Virus record (IMG/VR): IMGVR_UViG_3300042564_002773
Coordinates: 1 to 26,420 of that record
DNA from: a virus
Reading direction: 5' to 3' (one strand)
DNA: 26,420 nt
Part shown: piece by piece, positions 18,367 to 26,369 of the stretch
Layout of the letters: each line of letters begins with the position of its first letter
Numbering within the stretch: position 1 is the stretch's first letter
The notes under the pieces: generated by a model
What the model saw: the letters and a program-made list of their open reading frames with translations, nothing else
Database searches by the model: none
What the model was told of the DNA's origin: nothing
Program-made: the position numbers and the translations under genes

Positions 18367-19797
18367 ATGAAATTAGGAATAATAGTTCCATATCGAAACA
18401 GAGAATCACATCTAAAGAAATTTTTAGATGGTATAAAATCATATTTTAAAACACAAAAATTAAAATATGAAATTATAATAGTTGAACAACTTGATGATAA
18501 ACCATTTAATAGAGGTAAATTATTAAATGTCGGATACATTAAAGCTAAGCAATTAGGATGTGAATATATTGTATTTCATGATGTGGATATGATACCAATA
18601 GAAGTAGATTATTCATATTCGGAATTACCATTACATCTTGCAACTAATTTTGAATTGGAATATGACAAATCAAAAAATTTAACATTTGATGATTATTTTG
18701 GTGGAGTAACAATGCTTACTGCTGATATATTTGAAAAAATAAATGGATATTCTAATTTATATTGGGGTTGGGGTTTTGAAGATGATGACCTTTTATTCAG
18801 AGTTAGTGAAAAGAAAATACCAATTGATACTAAAGTAATAGGTAAAAATGAAGTAAAAAAATTATATGGACTTTCGTTTAACGGAGAAGAATCTTATATT
18901 AAGATACCAAAAAAAGATTTATTAGATTTTGAAAAAGATACATCAATATTAATTAGTTTTAAGCCCGATGAAATAATATCAAATCCAAATAACGACTATG
19001 ATGAATATACGGTTTTTTCAATACCAGGATACGATACCTCTATAAGTTATAATTCATTTAGAAGATATAAAATTGATTTTTGGGATAATAACAATGAATG
19101 TACTTCTATAAATTCGGAAATATTAACAAATCATTTTACACAAATTTGTTTAACATATGAATACGAATCAAATCAATTTTCTTTTTATAAAGATGGTGAA
19201 TTAATTGCAACAAAACAATTGAATGCAATTCCAAAAGATTATTCCGAAGAAGAATATTTTTATTTAGGAATTGGTTCACCAAACAGAGATGAAAATAAAA
19301 ATAGTTTTTTTGGTATGATTTCTGAATTTGCAATTTATGATTGTGCTTTAAAAGAGAAAGAAATAATGGTATTATCTGAAAATGTTTTAGAAAATTCATT
19401 ATTAGAAAATTTTAGAGCTTATAAATCATCTCAACATTTAAAATTATATTATGATTTTAAATTTTATAAAAATAATTCTTTAATAGACTTATCTTTTAAC
19501 AATAACGATGGTGAAATAATCAATTCTCATTTTGTTAAATCACAAGAATCATTGGGTAAAGAAATGGTAGTACCTTATAGAAGAAAATCTTTATTTAAAT
19601 TGTTATCACATAAAACAAATAGTTGGAATGAGAAAAACTGGGTGCACAAAGAAACCAGAACAAATCAGCTTAGGTTTTTAAACCAAATCAAAACAAAATT
19701 GTATGATACGGATAAGGATGGTTTAAATAATTGTACTTATCAAATTTTAAATGATATCAAAGTAAATAACTACCATCACCTATCAGTTTTATTATAA
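18367..19797 (+). CDS. GT7 beta-1,4-galactosyltransferase-like enzyme with nested LamG
   Basis: This 476-residue protein carries the full GT7 motif set. IIVPYRNR is at 5-12, FNRGKLLNVG at 47-56, metal-binding DVD at 72-74, and YFGG at 110-113 with WGWGFEDDD at 133-141. After a gap of about 270 residues come SHKT with His415 (animal beta4Gal-T1 His347) and DGLNNCTYQIL at 451-461 (animal DGLNSLTYQVL). The gap (about 165-390) is a LamG/concanavalin-A-like domain: FNGEESYIKIP at its start, the FFGMISEFAIYDCALKEKEI signature at 314-333 and YDFKFYKNNSLIDLSF near its end. The lectin-like module is therefore nested inside the transferase fold. The residue at the Met344 position is Leu. No signal anchor is present. 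Confidence 0.85.
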   Translation: MKLGIIVPYRNRESHLKKFLDGIKSYFKTQKLKYEIIIVEQLDDKPFNRGKLLNVGYIKAKQLGCEYIVFHDVDMIPIEVDYSYSELPLHLATNFELEYDKSKNLTFDDYFGGVTMLTADIFEKINGYSNLYWGWGFEDDDLLFRVSEKKIPIDTKVIGKNEVKKLYGLSFNGEESYIKIPKKDLLDFEKDTSILISFKPDEIISNPNNDYDEYTVFSIPGYDTSISYNSFRRYKIDFWDNNNECTSINSEILTNHFTQICLTYEYESNQFSFYKDGELIATKQLNAIPKDYSEEEYFYLGIGSPNRDENKNSFFGMISEFAIYDCALKEKEIMVLSENVLENSLLENFRAYKSSQHLKLYYDFKFYKNNSLIDLSFNNNDGEIINSHFVKSQESLGKEMVVPYRRKSLFKLLSHKTNSWNEKNWVHKETRTNQLRFLNQIKTKLYDTDKDGLNNCTYQILNDIKVNNYHHLSVLL

Positions 19798-21263
19798 TGG
19801 CACATAAATTAGGAGTATGCGTACCATATAGAAATAGAGAGGAACATATGAATCAATTTGTTCCCCACATTTCTAATTTTTTAGATAAACGAGGTATAGA
19901 CCACACAATATATATTGCGCATCAAAGAGATGAATTTCTATTTAATAGAGGTTTAATGAAAAACATTGCTGCTAAACATGCATTCGATGATGGATGTGAT
20001 TACATCGTTTGGCATGATATTGATATGGTTCCTGAAGATGAGAGTTGTGACTATTCGTATCCAGAAGAAAATCCTCAACACATTGCAGTTCGTATTTCTC
20101 AATCGGATTATCAATTAAAATATCAAGAATACTTTGGAGGAGCTATATTGTTTACAAAAGAACAAGTTATGGCAACAAATGGTTATTCAAATGATTATTG
20201 GGATTGGGGTATGGAAGATGATGATTTATTTTGGAGATGTGTTAAAGAAGGTATGGTGGATAAACAAACTATTGACTTTGCAAAAGTAAAAAATGTAGCA
20301 GTATTCAATGGAGTTGATTCTTATATAAAAATACCAAATAAAGAAAATTTAAGATTAGCAATTTCAAATTCTCATACAATTTCTGTTTTAGTAAAAGCAG
20401 AACAACAAATTGAAAAAGTACCTATCTGGTTGATAGGTGACCAAAATAGACAATTTGTAGAATACCCTATTTTCAGAAAACCTGGATACGATTGGGGATT
20501 ATCTTTTAATAATAGTAGAGCATATACGGGTATGTTATGGAATGCACACAGAGAACATATATACCAGTGGTTCAAACGATATGAAGGTGAATGGACTTGG
20601 GTAACAATGGTTGTTGATGATTTAGAAAAAAAGATGCATTTTTATTTAAATGGTAATGAAAGTGACTCGAGAAACGGAACGGGTACACAATCGCCAGTTT
20701 CATATAATTATAACTTGAAAAGATATGGTACTGAACCATTTTTTATAGGCCATACACCAACAGTTGAGCCATTCCAAGCCAATGCATATTTTAAAGGTGA
20801 GATTGCTGATATAAAAATGTGGGACAGAGCATTATCAAAAGAAGAAGTTGCAGAATTGCATAAACAATATTCTACTGAAGGTTTGGTTCTTCATTATAAT
20901 TTTGATGAAATTGTAGATGATAAATTTGTAATAGACCAGGCAGAATTAAATGATGGGGTAATGTTTAATACCGAAATAATAAAATCGGAAATACAAATAC
21001 CACATGTAATTTTACCACATAGAAGGGATGGTAGATTTTTTTGTTTACCACATGAAACCGAAGGTTTGATAAATGTAAATGGAATAGATAAGTGGGCAAA
21101 GGGTGAAACAACAGCTGCAAATGAAAGACGATATGTGTTACAAATGCAACAAGATAAAATAGATTATAAAACAGATGGTATTAATAGTATGAAATACAAA
21201 TATTTGAGCACAGAAAGAATATTTGGAAATCATAAAATGATTAATGTTCATTGTATAAAATAA
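19797..21263 (+). CDS. GT7 beta-1,4-galactosyltransferase-like enzyme with nested LamG, paralogue
   Basis: This 488-residue protein has the same order as its upstream neighbour: VCVPYRNR (7-14), FNRGLMKNIA (49-58), DID (74-76), YFGG (112-115), WDWGMEDDD (135-143), then LamG (about 168-390, with FFIGHTPT at 315-322 and RALSKEEVAELH at 344-355). It is followed by PHRR and CLPHET with His419 and DGINSMKYKYL (460-470). All expected metal and base residues are present, and Cys is at the Met344 position. Trp136 of the WGWG motif is Asp. Its start codon overlaps the upstream stop (TAATG), so both should be made together. Two intact, diverged copies suggest two linkages or acceptors. Confidence 0.85.
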   Translation: MAHKLGVCVPYRNREEHMNQFVPHISNFLDKRGIDHTIYIAHQRDEFLFNRGLMKNIAAKHAFDDGCDYIVWHDIDMVPEDESCDYSYPEENPQHIAVRISQSDYQLKYQEYFGGAILFTKEQVMATNGYSNDYWDWGMEDDDLFWRCVKEGMVDKQTIDFAKVKNVAVFNGVDSYIKIPNKENLRLAISNSHTISVLVKAEQQIEKVPIWLIGDQNRQFVEYPIFRKPGYDWGLSFNNSRAYTGMLWNAHREHIYQWFKRYEGEWTWVTMVVDDLEKKMHFYLNGNESDSRNGTGTQSPVSYNYNLKRYGTEPFFIGHTPTVEPFQANAYFKGEIADIKMWDRALSKEEVAELHKQYSTEGLVLHYNFDEIVDDKFVIDQAELNDGVMFNTEIIKSEIQIPHVILPHRRDGRFFCLPHETEGLINVNGIDKWAKGETTAANERRYVLQMQQDKIDYKTDGINSMKYKYLSTERIFGNHKMINVHCIK

Positions 21264-21268
21264 AATAA

Positions 21269-22687
21269 ATGGCAGACGAAAAAAGAGCATTCTCAGAAAA
21301 TCCAATTTACCTGAGAGTAAAAGATGAGTTAAATGAAGTTGGACCTGGTATGTGTTTGGCCAAATGGACACAAGTAACTTTACAATTACAAAGTGGACAT
21401 AATCACTCATGTCACCACCCTAGAACTCATAAAATTTCCGAACAAGAAATTGCACGAAACCCATCAGCACTTCATAATACACGATATAAAAAACTTCGTA
21501 GAAAAGAAATGTTACAAGGTAGTAGGCCTACGGAGTGTGATTATTGTTGGAATGTGGAAGATAGTTCCGATAGATTTAGCGATAGAATATTTAAATCAGG
21601 AGAAAGTTGGTCTTATCCATTTATGAAAGAAATAGTTGAATCGGATTGGAGAGAAGACTATAATCCAAAATATGTAGAAGTTGCATTTAGTAATGCCTGT
21701 AACTTTAAATGTTCATATTGTGGCCCTGCGTATAGTTCTAAGTGGGTGGAAGAAATTGAAGAGTTTGGACATTATCCAACATTGGATAAATTTAATTCGG
21801 TTGATTGGATGAAGCAAGAAGATAAATTTCCAATCCCACATAGAGAACATAATCCATATGTAGAAGCATTTTGGGAATGGTGGCCGGATTTATATAAAGA
21901 CTTACATACCTTTAGAATTACTGGTGGTGAACCATTGATGTCAAAGGATACTTGGAAAGTATTGGACTATATCATTGACCACCCAAATCCAAATACTGAA
22001 TTAAAATTAGCATTCAATTCAAATTTAGGTGTACCAACTGAACTTGTAAAAAAGTTTATTGAAAAAATAAAAAGAATTGAAGACGAAGGTAGAGCTAAAG
22101 AGATTGTTATATTTACATCATGTGATACTTGGGGAGAGCAGGCAGAATATATACGAACTGGGTTGGAGTTTAATAAATTCTGGGACCACGTTAATATGAT
22201 TCTAACAGAATGTCCTAGAGTTATTATTACTTTCATGTCAACATATAATGCATTAAGTTTATTCAATTATGAAAAGTTAATACACAACATTTATAATTTA
22301 AAAGACCAATATGCAAGTTCGGATAGATATTGGAACTCAGCAGTATTTTTGGATTCATCTTATTTGAGATACCCACTACATCAGACAGTTCAAGTCCTTC
22401 CATTTGATTTTGCTAATTTAATATTAGACCAAGCTAAATTGATTACATATTATGCTGCACCTTCATTTGACCATAGACATGTGGGATATAGTGATGTTGA
22501 AGTACAAAAAGTAAAAAGAATCTATGATTGGATGTTGGCACCACAAGATTCACAACAACAAATGAAAAACAGATATAGTTTTTATCAATACTTTTCAAAT
22601 CACGATATTAGAAGAGGAACTGATTTTTGTAAAACATTCCCTGAATTAGAAGAATTTTATAACTTCTGTAAAACAATACAATTATGA
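21269..22687 (+). CDS. Twitch-domain radical SAM protein
   Basis: This 472-residue protein has the radical SAM cluster motif CNFKCSYC (Cys144, Cys148, Cys151), followed by TGGEP (218-222) for SAM binding. Upstream of the core are CHHPRTH (48-54) and CDYCW (90-94), which resemble the N-terminal region of phage-type twitch radical SAM proteins. Further cysteines (Cys285, Cys315, Cys454, Cys467) could serve an auxiliary cluster. The enzyme would generate a 5'-deoxyadenosyl radical; the substrate is unknown. Context points to a sugar or to a modified protein or nucleotide. It is 5 nt after the GT7 gene, and its stop overlaps the next start (ATGA). Confidence 0.88.
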   Translation: MADEKRAFSENPIYLRVKDELNEVGPGMCLAKWTQVTLQLQSGHNHSCHHPRTHKISEQEIARNPSALHNTRYKKLRRKEMLQGSRPTECDYCWNVEDSSDRFSDRIFKSGESWSYPFMKEIVESDWREDYNPKYVEVAFSNACNFKCSYCGPAYSSKWVEEIEEFGHYPTLDKFNSVDWMKQEDKFPIPHREHNPYVEAFWEWWPDLYKDLHTFRITGGEPLMSKDTWKVLDYIIDHPNPNTELKLAFNSNLGVPTELVKKFIEKIKRIEDEGRAKEIVIFTSCDTWGEQAEYIRTGLEFNKFWDHVNMILTECPRVIITFMSTYNALSLFNYEKLIHNIYNLKDQYASSDRYWNSAVFLDSSYLRYPLHQTVQVLPFDFANLILDQAKLITYYAAPSFDHRHVGYSDVEVQKVKRIYDWMLAPQDSQQQMKNRYSFYQYFSNHDIRRGTDFCKTFPELEEFYNFCKTIQL

Positions 22688-23436
22688 GTTTAAGAATAGG
22701 AAAAGAAGATATATATTTCATCCTTCCAGAAAGTAGATATGCGGTATCAACTAGAATTGACAAATATATGGAAGAAGATTTTACATTATATGTAAAAGCA
22801 AAATCTATAAATGAATCATTAGAAAGAGGAAAAGAAGCATTTCTATTTGCAAGAAATGGAATGCACTCAGGTATATCATTTTATAAAGATGAATTTGATG
22901 AAATTTGTATATCATTTACTTATTGGTTTAAAAATAAAGAAGGTAAAGGAGAAATCGGCCAAGTTTATTATAGATTGAATGCTGAACAAAAAGATGCATC
23001 AAATGAGTATATGATGATTTGTGATAATTTTATAGATAGAAAAATAGATTGTTATGTAAATACGGAATTAGTTGGTACTATTGATTTTAATGGTATGGAT
23101 AAACAATCATATGAAAATGGATTCTATTGGTTGGGATGTGGTAGTATGATAGGACCAGAAGAACATAGATGTATTGGTGATTTTGAATTTGATACTTTAT
23201 TTCTTTTAAATAAAAAATTAGAAAGAGCCGAAATAGATGATATATTGGATAACTATAAAGAAAAATATACTACAACGGTTCATAATGATTTAAAAAAATT
23301 CAAATCAGATTATCAATTAAGAAAGCATTTTGCATTCTTTTGCGATTTTAATCAAAGAAATAGATACAAAGTTTGGGACATAAGTTTCAATGGAAATAAT
23401 CCCCAAATTTATATAGAAGATAATATTTATTTTTAA
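22684..23436 (+). CDS. Free-standing LamG-like (concanavalin-A fold) protein
   Basis: This 250-residue protein consists essentially of one LamG domain. DFTLYVKAKS (32-41) is the second strand region. DRKIDCYVNTELVGTIDF (118-135), GFYWLGCGS (146-154) and CIGDFEFDTLFLLNKKL (163-179) form the core, and FFCDFNQRNRYKVWDISFN (218-236) closes it. The last piece matches the end of the LamG modules nested in the GT7 enzymes (YDFKFYKNNSLIDLSF), so it looks like the same module without the transferase. There is no signal peptide. It could bind the glycan made here, or be a virion component. Start overlaps the radical SAM stop. Confidence 0.7.
   Translation: MSLRIGKEDIYFILPESRYAVSTRIDKYMEEDFTLYVKAKSINESLERGKEAFLFARNGMHSGISFYKDEFDEICISFTYWFKNKEGKGEIGQVYYRLNAEQKDASNEYMMICDNFIDRKIDCYVNTELVGTIDFNGMDKQSYENGFYWLGCGSMIGPEEHRCIGDFEFDTLFLLNKKLERAEIDDILDNYKEKYTTTVHNDLKKFKSDYQLRKHFAFFCDFNQRNRYKVWDISFNGNNPQIYIEDNIYF
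23423..23430 (+). promoter_or_regulatory. ATATTTAT box upstream of SDR gene
   Basis: ATATTTAT overlaps the last codons of the LamG gene and ends 10 nt before the start at 23441. It is the fifth perfect copy and the only one in the glycan cluster, so it may start an internal transcript. Confidence 0.3.
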
Positions 23437-23440
23437 AGTT

Positions 23441-24412
23441 ATGAAAGTATTAATTACAGGTGGTGCAGGATATTTGGGTTCGGTATTAGTTGGTAAACTA
23501 TTAGAACAAAGTTATGAAGTTGTAGTATTAGATAAATTATTGTTTAATCAAACTTCATTATTACAATATACATGCAAATCAAAGTTTAAATTTATTCATG
23601 GAGATGTTCGTAATGAAGAACTATTGGAAAAACTTTGTAATGAAGCCGATGTAATTATTCCATTAGCAGCAATCGTAGGATTTCCTGCATGTGCAGCAGA
23701 CCCAAAATTGGCAAAAGAAATTAATTTTGACCAAATTGTAAACATAGTTAAGTTTACAAATAATAAAGGTAAAAAGATTTTATATCCAAATACAAATAGT
23801 GGATATGGATTGGGTACCGGTCAGTTGGAATGTACCGAAGAATCACCTCTCACACCAATATCGGTTTATGGGCAAACCAAATGTGACGCAGAAAACTTTT
23901 TAAGAAATTGTACGGACGCAATCGTATTTAGATTGGCAACTGTATTTGGAGTTTCACCAAGAATGAGAACCGACTTATTGGTAAACGATTTTGTTTATAA
24001 AGCAATAACCGACAAATATATTGTTGTGTTCGAAAAAACATTTAAAAGAAACTTTATCCATATACAGGATGTTGCATTTACTTTTTGTTTTATGATACAA
24101 CATTATGATAAATACAAAGGTGAAATTTTCAATGTAGGATTGAGTAATGCAAATCTTTCAAAACAAGAGTTATTAGAAAAGATACAAACTCATGTAAAAG
24201 ATTTTGCAGTATCTTATAATGATTTTTATGAGGACCCAGATAAAAGGAACTACATTGTATCAAACGACAAATTAGAAGCAACTGGATGGGGCCCACAATG
24301 GAATTTAGATAGAGGTATTGACGAACTTATAATGGCATACCAAATGATAGTTCCAAAAATGGGTTTTGAATTTAGAAATGGGTTTCCTTTAGGATATGCA
24401 AATCAAACATAA
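23441..24412 (+). CDS. Extended SDR nucleotide-sugar epimerase/dehydratase
   Basis: This 323-residue protein has the NAD(P)-binding motif GGAGYLG (7-13), Asp31 closing the second strand (VVVLDK, an NAD-preferring feature), GDV (54-56), and the catalytic Tyr143 and Lys147 in SVYGQTK with Ser120 in NTNSGYG. FRNFIHI-like sequence (RNFIHIQDVA) is typical of UDP-glucose 4-epimerase and RmlB/GMER relatives. It would act on a nucleotide-linked sugar; epimerase, dehydratase or reductase cannot be decided from sequence. An RmlC-type epimerase follows one nucleotide later. Together they suggest synthesis of a modified deoxysugar donor for the cluster's transferases. Confidence 0.85.
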   Translation: MKVLITGGAGYLGSVLVGKLLEQSYEVVVLDKLLFNQTSLLQYTCKSKFKFIHGDVRNEELLEKLCNEADVIIPLAAIVGFPACAADPKLAKEINFDQIVNIVKFTNNKGKKILYPNTNSGYGLGTGQLECTEESPLTPISVYGQTKCDAENFLRNCTDAIVFRLATVFGVSPRMRTDLLVNDFVYKAITDKYIVVFEKTFKRNFIHIQDVAFTFCFMIQHYDKYKGEIFNVGLSNANLSKQELLEKIQTHVKDFAVSYNDFYEDPDKRNYIVSNDKLEATGWGPQWNLDRGIDELIMAYQMIVPKMGFEFRNGFPLGYANQT

Positions 24413-24413
24413 T

Positions 24414-24959
24414 ATGAGTAACAAATGGGATGAGTTCCAAATTACTCCATCGAAAAAATTTGGTTATGATGTTCCACAATTTCAACCATCGGTATTTAGA
24501 GAATATAGAGGTGAAATATTTACAACATATCATTCCGAAGAACATCCGGTGATGAATCATATTCACTATGATAAGAATGAACTTTCTATTCACGGAAGAT
24601 TTTCTCGTTCTTATAAAGGTGTATTGAGGGGATTGCACTGGGATAATAAGACATGGAAATTAGTACAAGCAGCAGTCGGTGATATCTACTTAGTTGTGTT
24701 AGATATGAGAGAGCAATCATCGACATATGGTGAGTGGGAATCATTTATTATAAGTGAAAGATTGAGAAATCAAATATTAGTTCCACCTGGATTTGCAAAT
24801 GGACACTACGCACTAACCGATTGCATGTTTCATTATAACCTATTTTATAAAGATGGGTATGTTGATGCAGATGAGCAAGGTGTAGTTAAGTGGAATGACC
24901 CGGAATACCAAATGGAATGGCCAACAAATAATCCAATATTACAAAAAAGAGACAGATAA
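24414..24959 (+). CDS. RmlC-type dTDP-4-keto-6-deoxyhexose 3,5-epimerase
   Basis: This 181-residue protein (start ATG at 24414, one base after the preceding stop; an in-frame ATG at 24396 lies inside that gene) has the RmlC cupin signature. It contains SYKGVLRGLHW with catalytic His75 and Arg72, PPGFANGH (114-121), and a Tyr-rich strand FHYNLFYKDGY (129-139) with the expected second catalytic residue. Length matches the family (about 180). It would epimerise a 4-keto-6-deoxysugar nucleotide. No RmlA, RmlB or RmlD is visible in the window, so earlier steps must come from the host or elsewhere in the phage. Confidence 0.85.
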   Translation: MSNKWDEFQITPSKKFGYDVPQFQPSVFREYRGEIFTTYHSEEHPVMNHIHYDKNELSIHGRFSRSYKGVLRGLHWDNKTWKLVQAAVGDIYLVVLDMREQSSTYGEWESFIISERLRNQILVPPGFANGHYALTDCMFHYNLFYKDGYVDADEQGVVKWNDPEYQMEWPTNNPILQKRDR

Positions 24960-25732
24960 TGAAAATACATTTTTTTGGTTGTAGTTTTACGGAAGGTGGT
25001 GGCCTCGATAATTTTGAATATTATAATAAAAAAGAAAATAAAAATTATAATATAGACAATAATATAAGAGAGCAATTTGAAGAAGTTAGATTATTTAAAG
25101 AAGCAAATAGATATTCAACTATTGTAGGAAATTTATTGGATGTAGATGTTTACAATTATGCAGAAGGATGTAATTCTAATGAAAATATTTTAAATAAAGC
25201 TTTTGAAATTGTAAATAAAGATACTACCACATATAATGATGTTTTTATAATTCAAACATCGATTTATAGTAGAAAACATTTTTGGTATGAACCAACGAAT
25301 GATTTTTATAGTATCAATGCATTGGGAAAAACAGATTGGCCATACCAAAATAAAGAAGAATATATGCCATTACATCAATTGTATAATTTATATTCTATGT
25401 ATTCTCACAACGAAGAATATGAAATGAAAAAATTATTAAATCAAATTGATTTATTCAATTCATATTTTAAAGAAAAAAATATAAAATTATTTTGGGCACC
25501 ATGGCCGGAATTAACATCATCTATAATTAATGAAGAAATAGTAAAATTTAATAAAAGTATAGAAGATAAAAATATAATATTGTTTGATGGGTTTAGTATG
25601 GGTACATTTGCATCTAATAAAAAATTATTAATGTGTGATGAATTTGAAGATGTAACCGATAGACATAAATCAACAATGGGACATAAAACAATTGCAAATA
25701 AAATAGTAGAATTTTTAAAAGAAAAGTTATGA
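24959..25732 (+). CDS. SGNH/GDSL-type hydrolase or acyltransferase-like protein
   Basis: This 257-residue protein starts KIHFFGCSFTEGGG, a GDS-like block I with candidate nucleophile Ser9. NYAEGCNSNEN (66-76) can supply the block II/III Gly and Asn. DRHKSTMGHKTIA (234-246) resembles the Asp-His block V with His236 or His242. In this family the enzymes hydrolyse esters or remove or transfer acetyl groups on sugars. The middle (about 95-170) is Tyr-rich and not recognised. Start overlaps the epimerase stop by one base. An O-acetyl or other ester modification of the cluster's glycan is plausible. Confidence 0.65.
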   Translation: MKIHFFGCSFTEGGGLDNFEYYNKKENKNYNIDNNIREQFEEVRLFKEANRYSTIVGNLLDVDVYNYAEGCNSNENILNKAFEIVNKDTTTYNDVFIIQTSIYSRKHFWYEPTNDFYSINALGKTDWPYQNKEEYMPLHQLYNLYSMYSHNEEYEMKKLLNQIDLFNSYFKEKNIKLFWAPWPELTSSIINEEIVKFNKSIEDKNIILFDGFSMGTFASNKKLLMCDEFEDVTDRHKSTMGHKTIANKIVEFLKEKL

Positions 25733-26367
25733 TAAAAAATTTAGAACAATATCCAATAGTAAGAACCGAAACTGAAATAGGTTGGACTCCTGAAAAATTA
25801 ATTAGATTTGAAGATAGAATAGTTGAACATTGGTCTAATGCAAAAATAAGAGGCCCTATTCACTTATCAAATGGAAACGAAGAACAATTGATTGAAATAT
25901 TCAAAAGAGTTTCTGAAAAAGATTGGGTATTCAGTACTTGGCGTTCTCACTACCATTGGTTATTAAAGGGTGTTTCAGCCGATTATGCAGAGGAACTAAT
26001 CTTACAAGGTAAATCTATAACCTTATGTGATATAGACGAAAAATTCTATGCATCTGCGATTGTAGGTGGGTCTTTATCAATTGCATTAGGTGTTGCAATG
26101 GGAATTAAACAAAAGGGTAGTGATGAAAAGGTATTTGTATTCGTAGGTGATATGTCATTTGAAAGTGGTATATTTTATGAAGTGCATAAATATGCCAGAA
26201 ACTTTGACTTACCGATTATATTCATAGTAGAAGATAATGGGGTATCAACATACACCCCAACCGATGCAACTTGGAATGTTAAAAGAGAAATACCATCGGA
26301 TGTAATTCATTATACATACAAATCAAAATTTCCACATTACGGAACGGGTAAGTGGATAGCATTTTAA
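25729..26367 (+). CDS. Thiamine-diphosphate E1-alpha-like protein, short form
   Basis: This 212-residue protein resembles the alpha chain of the pyruvate/acetoin dehydrogenase E1 family. STWRSHYHWLLKG (69-81) matches the family YRxHxxxLxxG region, and IVGGSLSIALGVAMG (111-125) follows. The diphosphate-binding motif GDMSFESGIFYEV (140-152) ends in IVEDNG (166-171), the usual VVENNG. E1-alpha chains usually run to 320-360 residues. This one stops about 40 residues after the motif, so the C-terminal helices are missing. The next gene starts 2 nt later and could be a partner chain. It may transfer a two-carbon unit in sugar chemistry, but that is inference. Confidence 0.75.
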   Translation: MIKNLEQYPIVRTETEIGWTPEKLIRFEDRIVEHWSNAKIRGPIHLSNGNEEQLIEIFKRVSEKDWVFSTWRSHYHWLLKGVSADYAEELILQGKSITLCDIDEKFYASAIVGGSLSIALGVAMGIKQKGSDEKVFVFVGDMSFESGIFYEVHKYARNFDLPIIFIVEDNGVSTYTPTDATWNVKREIPSDVIHYTYKSKFPHYGTGKWIAF

Positions 26368-26369
26368 TT

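Noticed and set aside
24396-24413. Upstream ATG at 24396 as the start of the RmlC-type gene
   Set aside because: It would add six residues and overlap the SDR gene. The ATG at 24414, one base after that stop, matches the spacing of the other genes and the usual family start.
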